Assembly (NCBI RefSeq): GCF_019747315.1
Contig: NZ_JAIEQY010000111.1
Span: forward strand, 1 to 50,841
DNA: 50,841 nt
Source: Roseococcus sp.
GTDB lineage: Bacteria > Pseudomonadota > Alphaproteobacteria > Acetobacterales > Acetobacteraceae
Reading direction: 5' to 3'
The number at the start of each line of letters is the position of its first letter. Position 1 is the stretch's first letter. Below, one piece after another: positions 1 through 8,786 of this stretch. The position numbers and the translations under genes are program-made. Under the pieces are notes generated by a model. The model was not told the DNA's origin. It saw only the letters and a program-made list of their open reading frames with translations, and ran no database searches.

Positions 1-74
1 CCATCCCAGACGGCGGGCATGGTGATGATGCCAGGCTCGGCAAGATGGGCGCGGAAGCGATCGGGCGGGGTCAT
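1..74 (-). CDS. PEP mutase / isocitrate lyase family protein (N-terminus only)
   Basis: Only the first 24-25 codons lie in the window; the gene continues past the left edge. The translation opens MTPPDRFRAHLAEPGII and then TMPAVWDG, which resembles the usual opening of the isocitrate lyase/phosphoenolpyruvate mutase superfamily (a short helix followed by the first barrel strand with a P-x-x-D/W-D element). AGGA lies 8 nt upstream of the ATG, which supports this start. Members cleave or form C-C or C-P bonds of 2-hydroxy- or oxo-acids (oxaloacetate decarboxylase, carboxyvinyl-phosphonate mutase and others). The fragment is too short to choose between them. Confidence 0.5.
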   Translation of the reverse strand, partial: MTPPDRFRAHLAEPGIITMPAVWD

Positions 75-146
75 CGGGGCGTTCCTGTTTTCTGACAGGG
101 AGGCTGGCGCCGATTTGGGATGGTGTCGAGCGGGGGAAGAAAAAGA

Positions 147-270
147 GCCTCCGGCGGCTGGGGCCGAATGGCCCCAGACCCCATTCCTTTAGGGTTTTCC
201 GTGACTTCGGCGCGTGGCGCAACGCCCAGCGAAAGGGGTCTGGGGCCCCGGCCCCAGCCGCCGGAGGCCC
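147..270. repeat. 3'-end GC hairpin module, inverted pair (copy 1)
   Basis: Two arms of the dispersed hairpin repeat face each other at 147-183 and 235-270, separated by about 50 nt. Each arm has the core GGGGTCTGGGGCC, a short loop, GGCCCCAGCCGCC and then GGAGGC. Each ends in a T-tract on its outer side: T7 at 271-277, and T5 on the opposite strand at 140-144. The cls stop codon (TAA on the minus strand) merges directly into the A-tract of the right arm. Read from cls, the far arm is a hairpin followed by U residues, so it should act as its terminator. Confidence 0.85.
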
Positions 271-275
271 TTTTT

Positions 276-1694
<1,419 letters not shown>

Positions 1695-1700
1695 GCGCGG

Positions 1701-2687
1701 TCAGTCCACCGTGATGCGGCCGGCGCGCACCACGCGCTGCCAGCGGGCGATCTCCCCCTCCTGGAAGGCGGCGAATTGGGTGGGCGTGCTGGCCACGATC
1801 TCGAAGCCGAGCTCCGTCAGGCGCGCGGCGACGGCGGGAGCGCGCAGGGCGGCCGTGGCCGCCGCATGCACGCGCTCGACCAGCGCCGGCGCCATGCCGG
1901 GCGGGCCGCCGAAGCCCTGCCAGGAATAGACCACGAAATCGCTGAGCCCCGCCTCCGCGCCCGTCGGCACCTGGGGCAGCAGGGGGCTGCGCGCCTCCGA
2001 GGTGATGAGGATGGGGCGGACCCGGCCTTCCGCGATATGCGGCATGATGGAGCCGAGATTCTGGAAGGAGAGCTGCACCGTGCCCTGCAGCAGCGCCGTC
2101 GTGGCCGGGGCACCGCCCTGGAAGGGAATGTGGGTGATGTCGGTGCCCGTCGCCTGGCGGAACATCTCCATGGTGAGATGGTCGGAGGAGCCGGCACCGC
2201 TGGTGGAGTAGCTGGCATTGCGGCCCGGGGCGCGCAGCCAGGCCAGCACGCCGGCGAGGTCGGTCGCCGGCAGGGCGGCGCTGTTGATCACCAGCACATT
2301 GGGCGTGCGCACCGTCTGCATCAGGCGGGTGAGCTGCGTCAGCGGGTCGTAGCCGAGGTTGGGGCGCAGCGCGACATTGATGGCCCAGGTGCTGATGGGC
2401 GCGTGCATCAGCGTATAGCCATCGGGCGCCGAGCGGATCACCTGCCGCGCGCCGACCTCGCCCGTGGCGCCGGGCCGGTTTTCCACGGCCACGGGGCGGC
2501 CGGTCGCCGCCTGCATGGCCTGGGCCATGGCGCGGGCGATGATGTCGGAGGAGGAGCCGGGCGCGAAGGGCACCAGGATGGTGACGGCGCGGCTCGGCCA
2601 ATCCGCTTGGGCCAGGGCGGCCCGGGGCAGGGCGGCGCTGGCGGGCAGCAGCAGCGGCAGGGCCTGGAGGAGGTGGCGGCGGTTCAT
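1701..2687 (-). CDS. Bug-family TTT solute-binding receptor (1)
   Basis: Periplasmic binding protein of the tripartite tricarboxylate transporter (TctC/Bug) class, which captures carboxylated solutes. A signal peptide (MNRRHLLQALPLLLPASAAL, then PRAALA) is followed by the family opening WPSRAVTILVPFAPGSSSD and the ENRPGATGEVG loop. YSTSGAGSSDH and HIPFQGGAPA line the presumed ligand site. The ATG at 2687 was chosen because GAGGG sits 8-9 nt upstream; the ATG at 2696 in the same frame has this sequence too close. It lies just upstream of cls. No membrane subunits (TctA/TctB) are present in the window, so the partner permease and ligand are unknown. Confidence 0.88.
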   Translation of the reverse strand: MNRRHLLQALPLLLPASAALPRAALAQADWPSRAVTILVPFAPGSSSDIIARAMAQAMQAATGRPVAVENRPGATGEVGARQVIRSAPDGYTLMHAPISTWAINVALRPNLGYDPLTQLTRLMQTVRTPNVLVINSAALPATDLAGVLAWLRAPGRNASYSTSGAGSSDHLTMEMFRQATGTDITHIPFQGGAPATTALLQGTVQLSFQNLGSIMPHIAEGRVRPILITSEARSPLLPQVPTGAEAGLSDFVVYSWQGFGGPPGMAPALVERVHAAATAALRAPAVAARLTELGFEIVASTPTQFAAFQEGEIARWQRVVRAGRITVD

Positions 2688-2809
2688 GTGGGACATCCCT
2701 CGGTTTTCCCGATCCTGCGGCAAGCGGCCTGCATCGGCCATCCCCCGCAACCCGCGCGCGGTGGGGCGGTTCCTGCTATGCGCATGAAAACCCATTCTCC
2801 CCGGCCGCG

Positions 2810-4285
2810 ATGAGCACCCCCTCCCCCACCAGCCTGCAGCGCCGCATCTCGGCCGCCCTGACCGATGCGTCAGGGCGGATGAGTGGCGTGGCCCTGATGC
2901 CCGAGGCCGGCACCGCCTTCGCCGTGCGCGCCGCCAGCGCCCGCGCCGCCACCCGCAGCCTCGACCTCCAATATTACATGTGGCGCGGCGACGTGATCGG
3001 CCACCTCCTGGCGCATGAGGTGCTGGAGGCCGCGGATCGCGGCGTCACCGTCCGGCTGCTGCTGGATGACGTCTATGCGCTGGGGCGCGAGCGCGCGCTG
3101 GCGGCGCTGGATGCCCATCCGCTGATCGAGGTGCGGCTGTTCAACGGCACGCGCTGGCGCCGCTTCGGGCGGATGGGCTTCCTGCTGGAACTGGCCTTTG
3201 GTGGTTGGCACCTGAACCGCCGCATGCACAACAAGTCCTGGATCGCCGATGACTGCCTGGCGGTGGTGGGCGGGCGCAACCTGGGCGATGCCTATTTCGG
3301 CCTCGGCCCGCAGGATGCGGTGCGCTTCCGCGACCTGGACATGCTGATCGCGGGCCCGGCGGCACATCACGCGACGCGCATCTTCAACCGCTACTGGAGC
3401 AGCCCGCTGGCCCGTCCGGCGCGGCTCGCCGCCGCCACGGCCGTGCGCACGGGTGGCTTGCCGGCGCTGCGCGCGGTGCTGGATTCGGCCGATGACCGCC
3501 CCTCCGCCGACGCGCTGCTGGCGCGGCTGGAGAAGCCCGTGCTCGACCAGTTGGAAGATGGGCTGACGCTGGTGCCGCATGAGGCGGTGCAGGTGGTGGC
3601 CGACCCGCCGGAGAAGGCGAAGCGCGGGCTGCGCGCCCGCAAGGCGGCGCGGGCGGCGGGGGGGATCGCCGCCGAAATCGCCGATGAACTTCGCCGGGCC
3701 GAGCGCGAGGTGCTGCTGATCTCGCCGTATTTCGTGCCGGGCCGCGCCGGGCTGCGCCTCCTGCGGGACCTGCGCGCGCGGGGCGTGCGCGTCTCGGTCG
3801 TCACCAATTCGCTGGCGGCGACCGATGTGGTGGCGGTGCATGGCGGCTACGCCAAGTATCGGCGCGCCCTGCTGGCGGCAGGGGTGAGGCTGTTCGAGCT
3901 GAAGCCCCGCTGGCCCGAGGGGGAAACGCGGGGCAAGACCAGCCTGCTCGGCTCCCGCGGGGCGGCGCTGCACACCAAGGCCTTCGTGGTGGATGGCGCG
4001 CTGGGCTTCGTCGGCTCCTTCAACCTCGATCCGCGCTCGGCCGCGCTGAACACCGAGATGGGGGTGATGGTGCGCGATGACGGCGTGGCCAGCGAGGTGG
4101 CGGCGGAGCATGCGCGCCTGGCGGGGCCGACGGTAAGCTGGCAGGTGGTCTGGGACGAAGGGCGGATCGGCTGGCGGGACGCCCGCGAGGGTCCGCTCAC
4201 CTTCCGGCAGGAGCCCATGGCCAGCCTCTGGCGGCGCATCTGGGCCAGGCTGGTGCAGTGGCTGCCGATCGAGGAACAGCTCTGA
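2810..4285 (+). CDS. Phospholipase D-like protein, ClsC/YmdC type
   Basis: A 491-residue cytoplasmic-type PLD protein with no N-terminal membrane anchor, unlike the cls gene 1.1 kb away. It carries two HKD-type motifs: MHNKSWIADD followed by GGRNLGD near residue 145, and LHTKAFVVDG followed by GSFNLDPRS near residue 390. SLDLQYYMWRGD near residue 50 is typical of ClsC-like proteins. It probably performs transphosphatidylation, either as an alternative cardiolipin synthase or in a related phospholipid exchange. It is divergent from the Bug-cls pair with a 122-nt intergenic region, which could hold promoters for both. The start codon lacks a strong ribosome-binding site, so translation may begin slightly elsewhere. 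Confidence 0.83.
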   Translation: MSTPSPTSLQRRISAALTDASGRMSGVALMPEAGTAFAVRAASARAATRSLDLQYYMWRGDVIGHLLAHEVLEAADRGVTVRLLLDDVYALGRERALAALDAHPLIEVRLFNGTRWRRFGRMGFLLELAFGGWHLNRRMHNKSWIADDCLAVVGGRNLGDAYFGLGPQDAVRFRDLDMLIAGPAAHHATRIFNRYWSSPLARPARLAAATAVRTGGLPALRAVLDSADDRPSADALLARLEKPVLDQLEDGLTLVPHEAVQVVADPPEKAKRGLRARKAARAAGGIAAEIADELRRAEREVLLISPYFVPGRAGLRLLRDLRARGVRVSVVTNSLAATDVVAVHGGYAKYRRALLAAGVRLFELKPRWPEGETRGKTSLLGSRGAALHTKAFVVDGALGFVGSFNLDPRSAALNTEMGVMVRDDGVASEVAAEHARLAGPTVSWQVVWDEGRIGWRDAREGPLTFRQEPMASLWRRIWARLVQWLPIEEQL

Positions 4286-4340
4286 GGTGGCGCATTCCGA
4301 GCCGCTGGAGGGGTGGCGGGGCGATCGGGACTTCGCGGGC

Positions 4341-4362
4341 GGGATGCCCCGTCGGGCACCCC
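4341..4362. terminator. Possible bidirectional hairpin between convergent genes
   Basis: GGGATGCCC and GGGCACCCC form a 9-bp stem with one mismatch around a CGTC loop. It sits between two convergent stop codons (4285 and 4394). There is no T-tract, so intrinsic termination is uncertain. Confidence 0.3.
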
Positions 4363-4393
4363 GCAGCGCCGGGTGGCGGCGCCCCTGGAGCCG

Positions 4394-5203
4394 TCAGGCC
4401 GCGATGAGGGTCGCGAGTTGCGGCCCACGATCCAGCAGATCCTGCGTGGCGCTGCCGAACACGATGTTGCGCAGCGGCGCATGGCGCACGGCTCCCATCA
4501 CGAGCATGTCCGCCTTCGCCTCCCCTGCGGCGCCGATCACCGCTTCAAGCACCCCCTCAGCGCCGCGCCCCACGGCAGCAAAGCGGGAATTCGCGCCGTG
4601 GCGGGCCAGCAGACGCGCCAGTTCGATGCCGGACTGCCCCGCCCGGAACTCCTTGTCATTCGTCACGGTGACGATCAACGTCTCTTCCGCGCGCCGGATG
4701 AAGGGCAGTGCGGCGTGCACCGCCCGGACGCAAGCCGGCGTCGCGTCCCAGGCGATGACCACGCGAGAGGGGGAAGCCATGAGCGGTTGGTCCTGGCGCA
4801 CCACCAGGAGAGGGCGGCCGCTTTCAAAGATCGCGGCCCCCAGCAGCAGGCGCTGCCCCATGCCGCGGGCGGCGCGCAGGGTGAGCACGCCGAGATCTGA
4901 CACACGCAGGTGATCGGCAAAGACATCCCCGACACCATAGGCGAAGCTGCTGCGGGACCTGACCTCGCAGGAGACACCGGATCGCTCCGCGGCGGCACGC
5001 AACAGCGCCGCGGCATCTTCCTCGGCTGTGGCGGCATCCGCACCCGGCACCGTCGCGCCCGCCTCCTCGGTCTCGATGGGAAAGATCAGCGCCGTCAGAT
5101 GCGCGCCATAGGCCTCGGCGAGGACGATCGGCGTTTTCAGCGACGCCTCGAACGCCGCGCCGCTGCCTGGTTCAACCTGGCAAAGGATGGTTGTGATGGT
5201 CAT
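4394..5203 (-). CDS. Tandem-domain universal stress protein
   Basis: About 269 residues, with two consecutive UspA-like halves. The first (MTITTILCQVEPGSGAAFEA onward) has the opening beta-strand. The second (SRVVIAWDATPACVRAV onward) ends in the nucleotide-binding loop MGAVRHAPLRNIVFGSAT, close to the family G-2x-G-9x-G-S pattern but with Arg replacing the second Gly. Proteins of this type support survival under starvation, oxygen limitation or other stress. The ATG at 5203 was chosen because GGGAG lies 8 nt upstream; a longer in-frame extension lacks domain similarity. An FNR/FixK-like box lies 143 nt upstream, in the region shared with the divergent HTH gene. Confidence 0.85.
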   Translation of the reverse strand: MTITTILCQVEPGSGAAFEASLKTPIVLAEAYGAHLTALIFPIETEEAGATVPGADAATAEEDAAALLRAAAERSGVSCEVRSRSSFAYGVGDVFADHLRVSDLGVLTLRAARGMGQRLLLGAAIFESGRPLLVVRQDQPLMASPSRVVIAWDATPACVRAVHAALPFIRRAEETLIVTVTNDKEFRAGQSGIELARLLARHGANSRFAAVGRGAEGVLEAVIGAAGEAKADMLVMGAVRHAPLRNIVFGSATQDLLDRGPQLATLIAA

Positions 5204-5345
5204 GTCCCGAACTCCCGACCGCTTGAAGGGGCCTGCCGGCCTGGTTCCCGGCATCAGCTCCCGTGCAGGAGGGGCCGTTCCACCACGTCGCGGCGGCTGG
5301 ACCCATCCAGTACCGGCAGGGTGCCGCCATCTGCGGTGAACGGCT

Positions 5346-5359
5346 TTGATCTTTGTCAA
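5346..5359. promoter_or_regulatory. FNR/FixK-type box
   Basis: TTGATCTTTGTCAA fits the CRP/FNR-family consensus TTGAY-N4-RTCAA at every specified base. It lies between the divergent universal stress protein and HTH genes. Oxygen-responsive FNR/FixK control of stress proteins is known in alphaproteobacteria; which of the two genes is controlled here is inference. Confidence 0.55.
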
Positions 5360-5381
5360 ACGCATCTCAAACGTGTTCAAT
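5353..5381 (+). promoter_or_regulatory. Candidate sigma-70 promoter of the HTH gene
   Basis: TTGTCA (5 of 6 matches to the -35 consensus) and TTCAAT (4 of 6 to the -10) are separated by 17 bp and end 40 nt before the start codon at 5422. The -35 overlaps the FNR-like box and both hexamers overlap the phased TCAA repeats. Confidence 0.4.
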
Positions 5382-5390
5382 TATCCTCAA
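5356..5390 (+). repeat. Four TCAA tetramers in 10-11 bp phase
   Basis: TCAA occurs at 5356, 5367, 5377 and 5387, spacings of 11, 10 and 10 bp, on one face of the helix. The first two share the longer unit TCAAACG. The array ends about 30 nt before the small HTH gene. Head-to-tail phased direct repeats are the known binding mode of BldC-like MerR-type HTH proteins, so autoregulation is a reasonable inference. Confidence 0.5.
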
Positions 5391-5421
5391 GCTCGGCCAA
5401 AGCCGGTGAAGTTGAGATGAC

Positions 5422-5646
5422 ATGCTCACACGCAAATTCATGACGGTCCGCGAGGTGGCCGACCTTGCCCAGGTTGGCGAGGCGACCGTGCGCCAATGGA
5501 TCAAGGCGGGCGAGCTGCGGGCGATCGATGTCGGGCGCGAGTTCCGGATCATCCCGCGGGATTTCGAGCGCTTCCTCGACCTCCATGCGACACGCGCACC
5601 CGAGTCCGGCCATGACACGACAAGGCGTCTGGGTGAGAAGACCTAA
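5422..5646 (+). CDS. Small MerR/excisionase-type (BldC-like) helix-turn-helix protein
   Basis: A 74-residue protein that is essentially one winged HTH. MTVREVADLAQVGEATVRQW is the turn-recognition helix region, IKAGELRAIDVGREFRI the wing, and IIPRDFERFLD the closing helix. This is the excisionase/MerR N-terminal fold without an effector domain. Such proteins act as DNA architectural factors, excisionases or BldC-type repressors. Start at 5422 is preferred (purine-rich GAGATGAC upstream); the internal ATG at 5440 has no ribosome-binding site. No integrase or phage gene is nearby, so a regulatory role is more likely than excision. It is divergent from the universal stress gene and preceded by phased TCAA repeats. 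Confidence 0.78.
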   Translation: MLTRKFMTVREVADLAQVGEATVRQWIKAGELRAIDVGREFRIIPRDFERFLDLHATRAPESGHDTTRRLGEKT

Positions 5647-5683
5647 GGGGAGCCGCCCCCACCCGCCCGCGGGGGTCACGCGC

Positions 5684-5709
5684 GGCGGGAGGCGAAAGGC
5701 TCCCCCGCC
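5684..5709. terminator. Candidate terminator between convergent HTH and doxX genes
   Basis: GGCGGGAG and CTCCCCCGCC form a GC-rich stem with a small bulge and a GCGAAAGG loop. A short TTTT follows a few bases later on the plus strand. It lies between the stop codons at 5646 and 5743. Confidence 0.35.
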
Positions 5710-5742
5710 CGGATTTTCAGGCGCCGGCGCGCCGGGGAGCTG

Positions 5743-6153
5743 TCACGCCCCCTGCGCCCGGCCAAGCCGCGGCTTCCAGGCCAGCGCCCCCGGCCCCAGC
5801 AGCGCGAGCGAGACCAGCGCCATGGTCCAGAAGGCCGGGTATTCCCAGCCACCATGGGTGGAAGTGTAGATCCAGCCATTGCCGAATTGCTGGCGGACGA
5901 TCCCCGCCATCAGCCCGGCCAGCACGAGGGCGACCCAGCGCGTGCGCCAGCCCAGGATCAGCGCGATGCCGCCCGCCGCCTCCAGCGCCGTGACGAACCA
6001 GGCGAACCAGGCCGGGTAACCCTGGCTGACGAACCAGGGGACGACATGCACCATGCCCGCCGTCCAGACCTTCCACACCAAGGCATGGGCGAGGAACAGC
6101 ACGCCCATGGTCACGCGCAGCAGCAGGGCGGCGTAGGGGGCGGTGGCGGGCAT
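5743..6153 (-). CDS. DoxX family membrane protein
   Basis: About 136 residues with four hydrophobic helices. LLLRVTMGVLFLAHALVWK is the typical first helix of DoxX, followed by FAWFVTALEAAGGIALILG, WVALVLAGLMAGIV and FWTMALVSLALLGPGA. DoxX proteins are inner-membrane proteins linked to thiol/sulfur or redox homeostasis; the precise role here is unknown. The ATG at 6153 shares its A with the stop codon of the upstream phosphatase gene (TGATG), so translation is likely coupled. A GTG one codon earlier (6156) is the alternative start. Confidence 0.8.
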   Translation of the reverse strand: MPATAPYAALLLRVTMGVLFLAHALVWKVWTAGMVHVVPWFVSQGYPAWFAWFVTALEAAGGIALILGWRTRWVALVLAGLMAGIVRQQFGNGWIYTSTHGGWEYPAFWTMALVSLALLGPGALAWKPRLGRAQGA

Positions 6154-6761
6154 CACGGCGTCCCCGCCAGGCGCATCCGCTCCAGCTCACGCCAGCCCTG
6201 GGGCGGGATCATGCCGAGCACGTCAAAGCGCCCCTCGCCCAGCGGGCGCAGGATCACGGCCGCCCCCTGCGGCTGGGGCGGCGGGCCGCCCGCGGCAATG
6301 ATGTGGTAGGAATGGCCCACCATCACCCAATTGCCGGTGGGCGGGGAGGCGGGCAGCAGGGCGAGCAGTGCTTCGCCCATCGCCAGCCGTGCCGCCGCAT
6401 CCACGTGGCGCGGCAGGGTCAGCGCGGGCTCCGGCTCGGCCATGCCGAAGGCCAGGGAAGCGGTTTCCATGGTGCGGCAGAAGGGGCTGGCCAGCACGCG
6501 CGAGACGGGGATGCCCAAGCCCCGGAAGGCCGCGCCGATCTCGAGCGACTGGGCGCGGCCGGTGGCGTCCAGGTTGCGCTGGCTTTCGCACTCGCCCGGC
6601 ACGGCCAGGGCCTGGTCCGGCGAGGAAGAGCCGGTCTCGGCATGGCGCAGGAAGATGACGAGCCCACCCTCCCGCAGGGCGGCGAGCAGGCCAGGATCAG
6701 CCCTCGCCGGGAGGGGGGCGAGGAGAAGGAAGGCGGCCAGGAGGCGAAGGAGCTGCGACAT
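6153..6761 (-). CDS. Exported histidine phosphatase family protein
   Basis: Phosphoglycerate-mutase-like phosphatase of 202 residues with a signal peptide (MSQLLRLLAAFLLLAPLPAR, then A). The catalytic RHG-type motif appears as FLRHAETGS, the phospho-accepting His within it. FCRTMETA and the second His in VMVGHSYHI complete the pocket. Export suggests a periplasmic phosphatase rather than a glycolytic enzyme. The ATG at 6761 was chosen because the in-frame TTG farther upstream would bury the signal peptide. It is coupled to doxX by a TGATG overlap. Confidence 0.82.
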   Translation of the reverse strand: MSQLLRLLAAFLLLAPLPARADPGLLAALREGGLVIFLRHAETGSSSPDQALAVPGECESQRNLDATGRAQSLEIGAAFRGLGIPVSRVLASPFCRTMETASLAFGMAEPEPALTLPRHVDAAARLAMGEALLALLPASPPTGNWVMVGHSYHIIAAGGPPPQPQGAAVILRPLGEGRFDVLGMIPPQGWRELERMRLAGTP

Positions 6762-6811
6762 CCTGGGCCAGATGGATGCGATGTTGCACCGAGTCAATCA
6801 TTCGCGCAGCG

Positions 6812-7765
6812 CTACCCCCGCCGGACGGCCCCGCGCAGCGCATCCAGCACGGAATCCATCGCCGCCTGGTAGCCCGGCCCGTCCAGATACCCATCCATCG
6901 CGCCTGTGCGGTCCAGGAAATTCTGCCAGGCCGGCATCTCGCGCGCGCGGCGGAAGCGGTCATGCAGCGTGGCGGCGATCTCGTCGGGCAAGCCCGCGGG
7001 CGCGTTCAACCCCTTCATGTTCTCGATGACCACATTCCAGCCCAGTTCGCGCAGCGTCGGCACATCGCGGAAGGCGGGCAGGCGCCCGGCCGAGGCGACG
7101 GCAAGCGGCCGTACCTCGCCCGCCTGGGCGAGGCCGGCCATTTCCTCCGGCGCCAGCACGGCCAGCTCCACCGTGCCGGCGAGCAGCGCCTGGAGCGAGG
7201 GCGCGCCGCCGGTGAAGGGCACATGCAGGAACTCGACTCCCGCCGCCTGCTGCAGCAGCACGAAGACGGCGTGGTAGATGGAGCCCTGGCCGGAGGAGGC
7301 ATGCGGGATGGTGCCCGGCGCGCGCCGGGCGGCCTCCATCACGGCGCGGAGATCGGCATAGGCGCCACCGCGCCGGGCCACGATGAGCATGGGCTGGCGC
7401 GTCAGGCGGATGATGGCGCGGAAGGAACGCTTGGGGTCATAGGGCAGGTCCCGGAAGGCGGGGAGCGAGATGCTCTCGCTGCCGCCGCCGACCAGCAGGT
7501 TCAGCCCATCCGGCGCCATGCCCGCCACCTGCTGCGCGGCGATGGCCCCGCCGGCGCCGGGCCGGTTCACCACAATGATCGGCGTGGGGAAGAGGCGCGC
7601 GGCGGCCTCGGCAATGGCGCGGCCGCAGAGATCGGCACCGCCGCCCGGCGCGAAGCCGACGATGAGCTGGATGGGCCGCGCGGGCTCCCAGGCCCAGGCG
7701 GGGGTGGCGGCGGGCGTGGTGGCGAGCGCGGCGCCGGCCGCGAGCAATGCCCGGCGTTGGAACAT
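6812..7765 (-). CDS. Bug-family TTT solute-binding receptor (2)
   Basis: A 317-residue periplasmic receptor: signal peptide MFQRRALLAAGAALATTPAA ending in AWA, then RPIQLIVGFAPGGGADLCG, VVNRPGAGGAIAAQQV and HVPFTGGAPSLQALL. These are the three signature regions of TctC/Bug proteins. A strong GGGAGG lies 6 nt upstream of the ATG. It is divergent from an amidohydrolase gene with only 65 nt between starts. A receptor next to a hydrolase suggests capture of a lactone or aromatic ring-cleavage acid that the enzyme then opens; this is inference. No permease genes are nearby. Confidence 0.88.
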   Translation of the reverse strand: MFQRRALLAAGAALATTPAATPAWAWEPARPIQLIVGFAPGGGADLCGRAIAEAAARLFPTPIIVVNRPGAGGAIAAQQVAGMAPDGLNLLVGGGSESISLPAFRDLPYDPKRSFRAIIRLTRQPMLIVARRGGAYADLRAVMEAARRAPGTIPHASSGQGSIYHAVFVLLQQAAGVEFLHVPFTGGAPSLQALLAGTVELAVLAPEEMAGLAQAGEVRPLAVASAGRLPAFRDVPTLRELGWNVVIENMKGLNAPAGLPDEIAATLHDRFRRAREMPAWQNFLDRTGAMDGYLDGPGYQAAMDSVLDALRGAVRRG

Positions 7766-7830
7766 TGGAACCTCCCTGGTGTTTTGCGGGGAGGATAGCG
7801 GCGCTCGCTGCGGCGCGCCATGCTGCCGGC

Positions 7831-8649
7831 ATGATCCCGCCCGGCGCCACCGACTGCCACATGCACATCTACGGCCCCGCCGAGCGCTATGCGGTGGCGC
7901 CGACCAACCCTTCGCCCGTGCCCTTCACCAAGGATTTGGCCGCCTGGCGGGCGGTGCGGGCGCGGCTCGGGCTGGGGCGGACGGTGGTGGTGCAGCCCAC
8001 CGCCTATGGCACGGACAATGCCTGCACGATGGATGCGGTAACCGCGCTGGGCCTCGATCAGGCGCGAGCGGTGGTCGCGGTGACGCCGCAGACGCCGATG
8101 GTGGAGCTGCAGCGGCTGCATGCGGCGGGTGCGCGCGGGGCGCGGGCCTTCATGCTGAAGGGCGGGCCCGTCTCCTGGGAGGAATTGCCGGCCCTGGCCG
8201 CGCATGTGGCGCCGCTGGGCTGGCATGTGCAGCTGCAATTCGACGGCGGCGAGATGGTGGCCCGCGCGCCGATCATCGCGGGCCTGGCCTGCGATGTGGT
8301 GGTGGATCATCTGGGCCGGTTTCATGACCCGGTGCCGCCTTCGGCGCCCGCTGTTCAAGCGCTGCTGCGGCTGCTGGAGACGGGGCGCGTCTGGGTGAAG
8401 GCGTCCTCGCCCTATGGCGTTTCGCGCGCGGGACCGCCGGCTTATGCGGATGTCGCGGCCATCGCGCGCGCGATCATCGCCGCCGCCCCCGAGCGTGTGG
8501 TCTGGGGCTCGAACTGGCCGCACCCCAATGCGCCCGAGCCCAAGCCGGACGAGAAGGCGCTGCTGGACCTGCTGTCCGACTGGGTGCCCGATGCGGCGGC
8601 GCTGCAGGCGATCCTCGTGCAAAGCCCTGCCCGGCTCTACGATTTTTAG
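7831..8649 (+). CDS. Amidohydrolase family protein (2-pyrone-4,6-dicarboxylate lactonase / galactarolactone isomerase-like)
   Basis: A 272-residue single-domain TIM-barrel hydrolase. The N-terminal H-x-H appears in GATDCHMHIYGPAERY. GLACDVVVDHLGRFHDP supplies the barrel histidine, and VVWGSNWPHPN carries the C-terminal W-G-S/T-N/D-W-P-H motif typical of the LigI-like branch. These enzymes hydrolyse or isomerise sugar-acid or aromatic-derived lactones, often without a tightly bound metal. The ATG at 7831 is chosen because it opens exactly at the domain; a longer in-frame opening would overlap the divergent Bug gene. A single hairpin repeat follows 22 nt after the stop. Confidence 0.8.
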   Translation: MIPPGATDCHMHIYGPAERYAVAPTNPSPVPFTKDLAAWRAVRARLGLGRTVVVQPTAYGTDNACTMDAVTALGLDQARAVVAVTPQTPMVELQRLHAAGARGARAFMLKGGPVSWEELPALAAHVAPLGWHVQLQFDGGEMVARAPIIAGLACDVVVDHLGRFHDPVPPSAPAVQALLRLLETGRVWVKASSPYGVSRAGPPAYADVAAIARAIIAAAPERVVWGSNWPHPNAPEPKPDEKALLDLLSDWVPDAAALQAILVQSPARLYDF

Positions 8650-8671
8650 CCCAGGGGCCGCATTGGGTTTT

Positions 8672-8708
8672 GGGGTCTGGGGCCTTTCGGCCCCAGCCGC
8701 CGGAGGCC
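8672..8708 (+). repeat. 3'-end GC hairpin module, single arm (copy 2)
   Basis: GGGGTCTGGGGCC, a TTTC loop and GGCCCCAGCCGCC lead into GGAGGCC and a pyrimidine run (AGTTTCTTCTTC). It lies 22 nt after the amidohydrolase stop and reads as a terminator in that gene's direction. This is the only copy not placed tight against a stop codon. Confidence 0.8.
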
Positions 8709-8786
8709 AGTTTCTTCTTCGGGTAAACCCCGCCTTCACCTTCGTCCCATAATCTGCGCCCCGTCATCAGCCACGGGACGCATCTC

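Noticed and set aside
147..270. Long pairing between the two inverted arms as the functional structure
   Set aside because: In the 48469/48541 pair the arms belong to different variants, so between-arm pairing is not maintained while within-arm pairing is.
5422..5646. Phage excisionase reading of the small HTH gene
   Set aside because: No integrase, att-like repeats or phage genes nearby; divergence from a stress gene favours a regulator.
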